From Paenibacillus sp. FSL K6-3182 (GTDB lineage: Bacteria; Bacillota; Bacilli; Paenibacillales; Paenibacillaceae): a DNA stretch of 64,000 bases. The position numbers and the translations under genes were made by a program. The notes under the pieces are model-generated. The model did no database searches. It had not been told where the DNA came from and saw nothing but the letters and a program-made list of their open reading frames with translations. This document shows positions 27,070 through 34,442 of this stretch, piece by piece. Every line of letters begins with the position of its first letter. The stretch's first letter is position 1. The stretch is taken from positions 1,130,001 through 1,194,000 of the forward strand of contig NZ_CP150265.1 of the NCBI RefSeq assembly GCF_037976325.1, given 5' to 3'.

Positions 27070-27123
27070 GTAGCAGAGGCGGGGACAAAAGTCGCGAACA
27101 AGAAAGTGGCAAAAAAGAAATAG
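27070..27123 (+). pseudogene. C-terminal stub of a second DUF1801 gene
   Basis: Eighteen codons (VAEAGTKVANKKVAKKK and TAG) align with the end of the DUF1801 protein at 19404-19796 (VAENIEKAANKKVKKKK), including the DNA string CGCGAACAAGAAAGTG. Nothing upstream matches the rest of the gene. It is the scar of a duplicated and lost copy. Confidence 0.75.
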
Positions 27124-27145
27124 GAGCAGAGATGCTCTATTGAAT

Positions 27146-27182
27146 AAATGCCTCAGAGAATTTTCTCTGGAGCATTTTTTTC
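27146..27182 (+). terminator. Rho-independent terminator
   Basis: AATGCCTCAGAGAA / TTCTCTGGAGCATT (two mismatches) followed by seven T. It presumably belonged to the lost DUF1801 copy and now ends the GNAT pair transcript. Confidence 0.7.
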
Positions 27183-27538
27183 GTTTGAACGACATACTGG
27201 AAAAATGAAGTAACAGCAAAGGGAGCAGGTTCAAGCATGAAATGCCGAAGCTAGATATAATCCCATGTATGGTTCATGTGGTTGTGCTCTAGCAAGGAAT
27301 GATTTTTTAGCTTCATTTCATATTCTCTATGCTCAAATAGTGGTAACATATACTTGTCTTCGTTGAGGTTTTGATGTGAAACGGACGCGAAAAATGATTT
27401 TTAAGGATAAATAAAATCTTACTGGTCTGTGGTTTTTTCATAGAAAGTCATTGAAATAGGATAGTAGTTACTAATGCAACGGAAACAAATGGCTGGTGTA
27501 GGAGAAGACGGTAAAATCTCAAAAGGGAGTGTAAAACA
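27183..27538. other. Intergenic region, no gene seen
   Basis: No supportable frame on either strand. It should contain the promoter of the AlkD-like gene, but no well-spaced -35/-10 pair was found. Confidence 0.4.
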
Positions 27539-28246
27539 ATGAATTTAGAAATGGTTATGCAGGAGCTTGAAACTCTTGGCAAGGATCGAACTAAAAAAAT
27601 ATACCAATCCAATGGCGCACAGGAACCGCTTTTTGGTGTTGCTACAGGCCAAATGAAGCCCATTTTCAAAAAAACAAAAATAAATCAACCGTTGGCTGAG
27701 CAGCTTTATGCTACAGGGAACTACGACGCCATGTATTTTGCCGGAATTATTGCAGATCCCAATGCGATGACGGAAGCGGATTATGACCGTTGGATGGATG
27801 GAGCTTATTTTTATATGCTGTCCGACTATGTTGTTGCGGTAACCTTGGCAGAAGCCGATATTGCACAAGAAGTGGCTGACAAATGGATCGCAAGCGGAGA
27901 AGAACTGAAAATGTCTGCGGGTTGGAGCTGTTACTGCTGGCTTTTGGGGAGTCGGCCGGATGATGAATTTACCGAAAGCAAAATGGCCAATCTGCTCGAA
28001 ACTGTGAAAAATACGATTCATGATGCTCCCGAACGAACAAAATATGCAATGAATAATTTTATTTACACAGTAGGGGTATCCTACATGCGGCTCCATGATA
28101 AAGCAATGGAGATCGCATTGGAAGTAGGCCCGGTAGAAGTTAATCGGGACAAGAAAAAAAGCAGTTTTTTGGTCGCATCTGAACAGATTCAAAAAGCAGT
28201 TGATAAACAGCGGCTTGGTTTCAAACGCAAGCATGTAAGATGCTAA
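27539..28246 (+). CDS. DNA alkylation repair protein, AlkD-like
   Basis: A 235-residue all-helical HEAT-like protein of the DNA alkylation repair family: MQELETLGKDRTKKIYQSNG, LFGVATGQMKPIFKK, LAEQLYATGNYDAMYFAGII, DRWMDGAYFYMLSDYV and the basic tail KRKHVRC. AlkD enzymes excise alkylated purines without base flipping; this subgroup (shorter, YATGNYDAMY type) is less studied. AAAGGGAGTG precedes the ATG. A hairpin follows at 28357. Confidence 0.82.
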   Translation: MNLEMVMQELETLGKDRTKKIYQSNGAQEPLFGVATGQMKPIFKKTKINQPLAEQLYATGNYDAMYFAGIIADPNAMTEADYDRWMDGAYFYMLSDYVVAVTLAEADIAQEVADKWIASGEELKMSAGWSCYCWLLGSRPDDEFTESKMANLLETVKNTIHDAPERTKYAMNNFIYTVGVSYMRLHDKAMEIALEVGPVEVNRDKKKSSFLVASEQIQKAVDKQRLGFKRKHVRC

Positions 28247-28356
28247 AGGTACTTCGTGGATTGTTATGGCGCTAGCGAACAAGTAATACAAGGTTATTCT
28301 GATGGAAGTCGAGTTGCCGAAGGTAATAGCTTTGTAATGGTTTATATCGCTATGTT

Positions 28357-28384
28357 AAGCACTCCACACATGTGGAGTGCTTTG
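28357..28384 (+). terminator. Hairpin after the AlkD-like gene
   Basis: AAGCACTCCACA-CA-TGTGGAGTGCTT, a perfect 12-bp stem, about 110 bp past the stop; T tract is short. A second weaker hairpin (AAAGCCC/GGGCTTT) spans 28435-28465. Confidence 0.6.
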
Positions 28385-28494
28385 TGTCGCTCGTTAGTAA
28401 TTAGCATTTTAAGAGCCACATTTACCTGCCATTTAAAGCCCGAACGTATTCTACGCTAGGGCTTTAATATACATAGAATAGAAGGAGTTGGTAA

Positions 28495-28836
28495 CTATGA
28501 AGTAGGATTTCCCGGACTAGAACTCTCATTGCAATAAGCAGGTCCCTTATTGATTTCAGTAAGTTTGGGATTGACGGAAAAGATTTTTGCATTGATATCT
28601 GTTATACCAAAGTCAGCTAATCTGCTAGTGTGCATAATGTTATATTTTTCAGCCGTTTCTTTTGTTTCAAACAAATAAATTCCACCGGCTTCATTTTTTT
28701 CGGAATTTTCTGTCCAGATTTTCCACATGAATCCATCTTCTTCATTGATACTTTTTGCTAAATCAGAAAACGCCTCTGCCATCTCATCTCCGAACGGTCC
28801 ATTCATTTTAAAATCCACTTGTAATACGTACGACAT
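28495..28836 (-). CDS. ydhR: YdhR family putative monooxygenase
   Basis: A 113-residue protein of the dimeric alpha/beta barrel YdhR group: VLQVDFKMNGPFGDEMAEAF, LAKSINEEDGFMWKIWTENS, NEAGGIYLFETKETAEKY and HTSRLADFGI. E. coli YdhR is a putative monooxygenase. An upstream GTG (28845) is in frame, but AAAGGAAG is nine bases from the ATG at 28836. It is 18 bp after the DsbA-like gene on the same strand, so the two form an operon, probably controlled by the divergent TetR. Confidence 0.85.
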   Translation of the reverse strand: MSYVLQVDFKMNGPFGDEMAEAFSDLAKSINEEDGFMWKIWTENSEKNEAGGIYLFETKETAEKYNIMHTSRLADFGITDINAKIFSVNPKLTEINKGPAYCNESSSPGNPTS

Positions 28837-28854
28837 TATAGTCACTTCCTTTGT

Positions 28855-29784
28855 TTATTTAGTAGCGGTAAAATACAATTCTCCTAAAATTTCGTTCACT
28901 TGATAATGATTTGTTGGAAGCTCTTGTTCAATAAGAAATTTTACGTCTGCTTGTTCAACATCATACATGACTTCAATTTCTTTGGAGAAAAGAAGCTTTT
29001 CTTTTTCAAGCAAGTCAGCAAGGGAAGGGACTGGTTTGGGTTGTAAATCTTCGAGATTCAGAACTTTTTTCAAACCGTCAACATAGTTATCCAACGGACG
29101 GCTGCCAACAATTTTTACGCCTTTATTCTCTTCATTAGTCATAATAATGGTAGGGAAACCTCTGACACCCAACCTTCTAACTAGATCAAAATCCTCATGT
29201 AACAATTGAAGACCTACCTGTTGTTCAGCTTCGTTTACAATTGCTTTTCCATCAAGGCCGATATGATTTGTAATTTCAATCATAACCGATTTATCTGATA
29301 TATTTTGATTAAATGCAAACAGTGCTTCTCTTGAACGACGCAAATATTCTGTTGCTTTTGCATCAGTATGATTTTTTTGAATCACCTTAAATACACGAGA
29401 AGGCGGGTAGGATGATTGAACTGGATTATCTATCATTAAAGTCCCATCAATTGGCATTCTTGAATGCTCTCCAACTTCTCTCCAGTGAGGGGCCACATCG
29501 GCTGGTTTATGAATGCCGTTTGCCGGATCGATTGGTCCATCATGCCATTTTTCCAGCAAACCGCCCATAACCGTATGGAAGTTAAAAAAGTTCCCGTATT
29601 GCTCTACAAAACGACGAAGCACAGGTTCAAGCGCCCAGCAATGCGAACAAATAGGATCGGTCACATAGTAAAGATTAACTGCTTTTGTGGGCTGATTAAA
29701 ATCAATATTCTCCATTTCCTCCTCTTCAGCTACCCCGCATACGCCTGTTTGTAGATCACAAACCATATTATTATTGTTCCCCAT
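28855..29784 (-). CDS. DsbA family thiol-disulfide protein (SpxH/FrnE-like)
   Basis: A 309-residue thioredoxin-fold protein with active site C46-S-H-C49 (YVTDPICSHCWALEP) and the cis-Pro loop in GVRGFPTIIM. There is no signal peptide, so it is cytoplasmic, as for FrnE-like oxidoreductases and SpxH-type adaptors. The N-terminus adds two more cysteines (VCDLQTGVCG). Co-transcription with a YdhR-type gene under TetR suggests a role in response to electrophiles or oxidants; that is inference. Confidence 0.8.
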   Translation of the reverse strand: MGNNNNMVCDLQTGVCGVAEEEEMENIDFNQPTKAVNLYYVTDPICSHCWALEPVLRRFVEQYGNFFNFHTVMGGLLEKWHDGPIDPANGIHKPADVAPHWREVGEHSRMPIDGTLMIDNPVQSSYPPSRVFKVIQKNHTDAKATEYLRRSREALFAFNQNISDKSVMIEITNHIGLDGKAIVNEAEQQVGLQLLHEDFDLVRRLGVRGFPTIIMTNEENKGVKIVGSRPLDNYVDGLKKVLNLEDLQPKPVPSLADLLEKEKLLFSKEIEVMYDVEQADVKFLIEQELPTNHYQVNEILGELYFTATK

Positions 29785-29928
29785 TTTAATTCCTCATTTC
29801 TCTTTTAATAAGTAAAGATAAGCGATGAAAAGCAAACACTTATACCTCGCTAGCGAAATACATATTTATTTGCTTGCAATTAAATTTTAAATCATAATAA
29901 AAATCATCAACACCAATAGTTCTGCGGA

Positions 29929-29948
29929 TGTGTCGTTTATACAACACA
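29929..29948. promoter_or_regulatory. Candidate operator between divergent DsbA and TetR genes
   Basis: TGTGTCGTTTATACAACACA is an imperfect 20-bp palindrome 37 bp upstream of the TetR start, between the divergent genes. It is the best dyad in the gap. Confidence 0.4.
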
Positions 29949-29984
29949 TTTAAGAAGTTGTTTAAAAAGTAGGAGGTTAACAAA

Positions 29985-30545
29985 ATGACCGAATCAAAGT
30001 CGGACCCCCGAGTTCTACGTACCCGCAAATTAATTATGGATTCTTTCATTGAACTTTCAGGGAAAAAGGAATTTAAAGATATTACGATAAAAGATATAAC
30101 TACAGAAGCGATGATTAATCGTGCAACTTTTTATTATCATTTTGAAGATATACACAACTTATTGGAAAAAGTACTGTCAGAAGTATTGTTAGTCAATTTG
30201 AATTATGACTTTTATCAAAATGACGAACTAAATGAAGAAGTATTTATTAGCATCTTTGAAGCTGTAACAAATTTTCAAAAGTCATTATCCAGTCGTTGCC
30301 ATAGAGGTTACGAAGATACCATTGCCCGTATTATTAGGGAACAGCTCGAAATTATTTTTTATAAAATGTTGTTAAAGCAGCATAAAGCGGAGAAGGATGA
30401 AGCTCTAAAACTTACAGCTGTCCTATTAAGCTGGGGAATTTATGGGGTTTCTGTAGAATGGAGAAGAAATAGTCACAAGACACCGCCGGAAGAATTTATC
30501 AAATTAGCGATTCCTTATATACGGACTGGAATTGATAGAATGTAA
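29985..30545 (+). CDS. TetR family transcriptional regulator
   Basis: A 186-residue protein with the HTH MDSFIELSGKKEFKDITIKD...INRATFYYHFEDIHNLLEKV. Its C-terminal half resembles the TetR_C_7/14-like domains of small Bacillota regulators. It faces the DsbA/YdhR operon and probably controls it. TAGGAGG supports the ATG. Confidence 0.88.
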   Translation: MTESKSDPRVLRTRKLIMDSFIELSGKKEFKDITIKDITTEAMINRATFYYHFEDIHNLLEKVLSEVLLVNLNYDFYQNDELNEEVFISIFEAVTNFQKSLSSRCHRGYEDTIARIIREQLEIIFYKMLLKQHKAEKDEALKLTAVLLSWGIYGVSVEWRRNSHKTPPEEFIKLAIPYIRTGIDRM

Positions 30546-30691
30546 GGGGAATCGAATAGCTATTTGAAATCTCTTGTGAAATCGGCTCTTAAGAAAGCTA
30601 GTGTGAAAACAAATAAGACTAAGAGTGAGCTGTATAATAATTAGAAGAAGCTTAAAGAGTTACAACAATTCAAGGTATATTTGAACAAGTC

Positions 30692-30727
30692 AAGAAGAGG
30701 GGTGCACGCAGCCCCTCTTCTTTTTGT
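30692..30727. terminator. Bidirectional terminator
   Basis: AAGAAGAGGGG / CCCCTCTTCTT with a nine-base loop, T-rich to the right and A-rich to the left, between convergent TetR and PhyH genes. Confidence 0.85.
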
Positions 30728-30744
30728 TTTATTAAAACTATTTA

Positions 30745-31590
30745 TTATTCGTTTTCCCTCTTATAAACCAACGGATTTTTAATACTCGCTGCGATTCCGC
30801 CCGGCTTGCAGCCTGGCAGCCAATTTTCAAGATCAGAGCGTCTTGCCTTGCTGTCTGGCTCACCAACGAGTGTACCGTCTGCATAGTAGATAATGGTCAT
30901 CACCTTGCGCATATGGTCAGTTGGATTACCCGGAGCAGAGTGGATGGTCCAGCCTGCATGGAAGGTAGCGTCTCCAGCCGCCATAGCACCGTAATTTACT
31001 TGAGGAATGCTGCGTCCTTCGATGAATTGACCAAGGGTTTTATGTGATTCATCCGAAATTTCTTGCCTGCTGACATAACCCAAATGATTGGTGCCGGAAG
31101 CAAAGTTCATTGTACCCACTTCTTCAGGAATAGGGACCAGCGGCATCCACAGCGTAATGGTATTATTGGTATCGAAAGGCCAATAAATTTGGTCTTGATG
31201 CCATGGAGTATGACCGCCGCCAGGTTCTTTGAATAATGCTTGATCATGATAAATCCGGACACCCTCAACACCCATCAATTCTGCAGCTATTTTTGCAAAA
31301 CGTTTTGCAAGTGTGAATGCAGCTGCAGCCTCACTCATCTCCCAAAGGTTGCCTACTTGTATAAAAGCTTTGCCGTAAGTATCCCGTTCAGAGACCGGCT
31401 TATCATGGTAATTGTGTTTAAATACCAAGTCACTAATGATTGGTTCATACGTTTTTATCATTTCTGCGGATGCGACATTTTTTAAAAAGAGATGGCCATC
31501 CTTTTGATAAGAAGCGATTTGTTCTTGCGTGAGAGAATAGCTTTCTTCAAGCAGGGGCAGCGTGCTTAACCTATTGTTTTCATTCATCAT
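30745..31590 (-). CDS. Phytanoyl-CoA dioxygenase (PhyH) family Fe(II)/2-oxoglutarate oxygenase
   Basis: A 281-residue double-stranded beta-helix oxygenase. The iron site is H-x-D in TPWHQDQIYWPFD and the distal histidine in TIHSAPGN; R of DHMRKVMTIIYY likely binds 2-oxoglutarate. Family members hydroxylate small metabolites; bacterial substrates are usually unknown. It is divergent from an AraC regulator 165 bp away, which probably activates it. Confidence 0.87.
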   Translation of the reverse strand: MMNENNRLSTLPLLEESYSLTQEQIASYQKDGHLFLKNVASAEMIKTYEPIISDLVFKHNYHDKPVSERDTYGKAFIQVGNLWEMSEAAAAFTLAKRFAKIAAELMGVEGVRIYHDQALFKEPGGGHTPWHQDQIYWPFDTNNTITLWMPLVPIPEEVGTMNFASGTNHLGYVSRQEISDESHKTLGQFIEGRSIPQVNYGAMAAGDATFHAGWTIHSAPGNPTDHMRKVMTIIYYADGTLVGEPDSKARRSDLENWLPGCKPGGIAASIKNPLVYKRENE

Positions 31591-31755
31591 ATTTCCTCCT
31601 AATTGTATGTGTTTGTTTCAGCTTCGCAATACATACAGTGTAAGGGATTCTTCTATGATCTGGCTTTGTCAAAGCTTCAAATAATTTTGTCAAAAACAAC
31701 TGTAATTGTGGGATAGATATGATATTCTGTGAGTAATTACGAGTAGAGGATGAGG

Positions 31756-32646
31756 ATGTTCATGAAACCTGGCATGGATGCAACGATGAACCACCGGATC
31801 GTGCCCTATATACGAGAGTGCGATTTTGCGCTGCGAAAACCGTGGGTACTGCCGGAACGCCGTTTGCTTGATTACTTGCTTGTCTATGTACAGGAAGGGG
31901 AATGCTTGTTCACAGTTGATGGGGTGGCCTATCCATTCGAAAAAGGTGAGTTTTGTTTCATTCAGCCAAATAGTGTGAATCGTTTGGAAGGGACAACGAA
32001 TACGGTAACGCCGTTTGCACACTTTGATATATTTTATAGTACGACTAGCGACCAAAGCTTCCCAACACGAGCGGGCCAATTGGATTTGACCCCCTATCAG
32101 CATCTTATGCAGCCGAGATTGGACGAGCAGTTCCAAACTCATATTCCGGTGAAGCTGAAGCTAAGTCATCCATCTAAATTTCGTGATACATTTTTGCAAG
32201 TGGTGGAATTCTGGCAGTATAAGGACTCCATTATGCAATTGAAGGCACAAACCCGAATGATGGAATTGGTTACATTCATACTAGAGGATTACATGCCTGC
32301 CAATCATGTCAAGCAAATGTCACCGCAGGCATTAAATTGGATTACTTCTTATTTTTCGTTTAACTTGAGCGAACCTTTATCGGTAGTTGATATGGCGCGA
32401 AGAGCTAATCTATCTACTTCAAGATTTAACGATGTATTTAAAATGCAGTACGGTGTAACACCGCATCAATATTTGTTAAAAACACGCATAGATCATGCTT
32501 GTGAGCTGCTGCTTGCATCCAAGCTGACACAAGAGCAGATCGCAAGTTATTGTGGGTTTTCAGATATTCATCATTTTTCTAAGGCATTCAAGAAAATAGT
32601 AGGAATAACTCCTGGTGAGTACAGCAGGGGGAGAATGGGGCGATGA
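31756..32646 (+). CDS. AraC family transcriptional regulator
   Basis: About 296 residues: an N-terminal cupin-like sensing domain (YLLVYVQEGECLFTVDGVAY, FCFIQPNSVNRLEG) and a C-terminal double HTH (LSVVDMARRANLSTSRFNDV, QIASYCGFSDIHHFSKAFKK). Three in-frame ATGs occur at 31750, 31756 and 31762; AGAGG at 31745-31749 overlaps the first, so 31756 or 31762 is more likely. Divergent to the PhyH oxygenase gene, its probable target. Confidence 0.87.
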   Translation: MFMKPGMDATMNHRIVPYIRECDFALRKPWVLPERRLLDYLLVYVQEGECLFTVDGVAYPFEKGEFCFIQPNSVNRLEGTTNTVTPFAHFDIFYSTTSDQSFPTRAGQLDLTPYQHLMQPRLDEQFQTHIPVKLKLSHPSKFRDTFLQVVEFWQYKDSIMQLKAQTRMMELVTFILEDYMPANHVKQMSPQALNWITSYFSFNLSEPLSVVDMARRANLSTSRFNDVFKMQYGVTPHQYLLKTRIDHACELLLASKLTQEQIASYCGFSDIHHFSKAFKKIVGITPGEYSRGRMGR

Positions 32647-32887
32647 TACTAGATTCATCGGTCAAACGATAGTACAGCAGTAAGAAATGAAAGGGGGAAT
32701 CTGACGAAGCTCTCAAACAAAAGGCAAGCATCCTTTCACATAGTTGTAGATGAGCATGAAGCTATGGAGTGTTTGCCATAAAACTCGAAAAAATTGCAAC
32801 AAAAGCACCGTTATCTATTTCCAACACCCCCAAATTAAAGTTAAATCCAACACCTATAAAAAATTATAGAGGTATTTTATTATACTT

Positions 32888-33019
32888 TTAGAAATTTAAT
32901 TCTAAAAGCAACCATCTATTAAAAAACAGCCGTTTTTTCATTTGTTTTTCTTCGTCCTCTATATACTCTCTGGCTTTTTCTAAAACCTCCGATAGTTGAA
33001 CTGCATCATGCTCAGTATC
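32888..33019 (-). pseudogene. Possible gene remnant, unrecognised
   Basis: A 43-codon frame with coding character (QLSEVLEKAREYIEDEEKQM) and no start codon or ribosome-binding site. It ends at a TAA at 32888. It lies next to the DinB remnant and may be another lost gene's tail. Low confidence. Confidence 0.3.
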
Positions 33020-33043
33020 TTAGATATGGGCCCTAACCCTATT

Positions 33044-33160
33044 TTATGATAAATATTTCCCAATCACATTTGCTGACACTGGCTTTAGCCCAAGCTCTCT
33101 TATCCAGACGGAGAGCTGTCCCATATGGTGTATTTCGTGATCGATCACATGACGCATCAT
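33044..33160 (-). pseudogene. C-terminal remnant of a DinB family gene
   Basis: Thirty-eight codons (MMRHVIDHEIHHMGQLSVWI, then RELGLKPVSANVIGKYLS) match the last helix of DinB/YfiT-like four-helix metal-binding proteins, including the HxxxH-type ligands in HVIDHEIHH. A stop codon directly precedes the first ATG in frame, and the rest (about 120 residues) is missing. The 112-bp repeat array begins 31 bp away. Confidence 0.7.
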
Positions 33161-33190
33161 TCACCTTTTGTATAGTGTCGATCGTAAATA

Positions 33191-33490
33191 GCTCACTTTA
33201 AGAACAAATAAGTTCTTATAGATCCAATTTAACTCGATCAGGCGCTGAAGTAGCTCTATAAGCGCATATATGTTCTTACAGCCAACAAACCCGGCCGTTT
33301 CTCTCGCTGTAAGAACACATATGTTCTTACAGATCCAATTCAACCTCAACCAGACGCTGAAGCAGCTCTATAAGCGCATATATGTTCTTACAGCCAACAA
33401 ACCGGGCCGTTTCTCTCGCTGTAAGAACACATACGTCCTTAAAGTTCCAATTCAACCTCGACCAGACACCGAAGCAGCTCTATAAGCGCA
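33191..33490. repeat. 112-bp tandem repeat with internal inverted arms
   Basis: Two near-identical 112-bp units (33256-33367 and 33368-33479) are flanked by partial copies. Each unit carries TGTTCTTACAGC and, 23 bases on, GCTGTAAGAACA, so it can fold into a hairpin. No gene overlaps it convincingly. Confidence 0.85.
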
Positions 33491-33825
33491 TGATTTTTTC
33501 TTCTGGTTCACTTCATTTATTCTCTCACCTTAATCTATTAATTTTAGGAACGCATGTGCTTAATGCCGCAATTCTTACTTATGTAGTGCTTTCAATATTT
33601 GATTTTTATAAAATTTTAATAAAATATCTGTGAAATGTTTAAATATAAAGGAAGTTTTTCTGCATGTGATGTACTAAATGAGAAGGCGCTGACTAGGCTA
33701 GCAAAAGGTTAGATTGGAAGAAGATATTGTCAATGGAAAAGAAGCTGAAGAAAGCCGGATGACATAGCTGAAATAAGACGAGAAGGGTTATAATAGAAGG
33801 ACCTATTATATGGAGGTTAATCAAC
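33491..33825. other. Intergenic region upstream of the acetyltransferase
   Basis: No gene seen. A TATAAT at 33789-33794 lies 32 bp before the start codon of the next gene but has no good -35 partner. Confidence 0.4.
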
Positions 33826-34383
33826 ATGTCTATATTTACACGCACGGATCATATTGGCGTCATTCAACCGGATATTAAAGTATATCAAGCAAAACCAGAG
33901 GATACGGAAGCTGTATTGCAGCTTCTCATCCAAACAGCGGAATGGCTAAAGAGCAAAGGTTCTACGCAGTGGAGCGGCTTGCTGAAGGGGGAGGATTCTC
34001 ATCAGACACCGGAGGCAATTAAACGCGGTGAGGTATACATATTTATGCAAGGAAACAGTTTGGCAGGCATGGTCATGCTTATGCAGCAAGCAAGCGCTTG
34101 GGATCGCGAGTTATGGGGTGAAGAGGGGCATGAACAGTCCATCTATCTGCATCGACTTAACATTAACCGTGAGGTTGCAGGCAAAAACTTAGGTGAAGCC
34201 ATTGTGGATTGGGCAGGATCAGGTATTCATTTTGAGGGAAAAGATCGTATTCGGCTGGACTGTATTGCGAATAATCCGAAGCTCAATGCATTCTACCTAA
34301 GCTGCGGGTATGAACATAAAGGTTTATCCTCCAATGAGATGGGGGAATTTAATTTATACGAGAAATTGCAGACAGTACAGTAA
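33826..34383 (+). CDS. GNAT family N-acetyltransferase
   Basis: A 185-residue acetyltransferase. The N-terminal strand-helix (IKVYQAKPEDTEAVLQLLIQ), the core IYLHRLNINREVAGKNLGEA with the NREVAGKNLG acetyl-CoA loop, and the C-terminal NNPKLNAFYLSCGYEHKG all fit. Substrate unknown. TGGAGG precedes the ATG; a strong terminator follows four bases after the stop. Confidence 0.85.
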   Translation: MSIFTRTDHIGVIQPDIKVYQAKPEDTEAVLQLLIQTAEWLKSKGSTQWSGLLKGEDSHQTPEAIKRGEVYIFMQGNSLAGMVMLMQQASAWDRELWGEEGHEQSIYLHRLNINREVAGKNLGEAIVDWAGSGIHFEGKDRIRLDCIANNPKLNAFYLSCGYEHKGLSSNEMGEFNLYEKLQTVQ

Positions 34384-34386
34384 TAG

Positions 34387-34430
34387 AAGAGGGACGGCGC
34401 AGTTCATACTGCGCCGTCCCTCTTTTGCAT
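34387..34430. terminator. Strong bidirectional terminator
   Basis: A 17-bp perfect stem (AAGAGGGACGGCGCAGT and complement) with a four-base loop between the convergent acetyltransferase and chitinase genes; T-rich on the plus side, with A-rich DNA giving T's for the other strand. Confidence 0.9.
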
Positions 34431-34442
34431 TTTTTAAAAAGG

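Noticed and set aside
33191..33490. The 112-bp array as a CRISPR
   Set aside because: Units are near-identical over their full length; there are no unique spacers of 30-40 bp and no cas genes.
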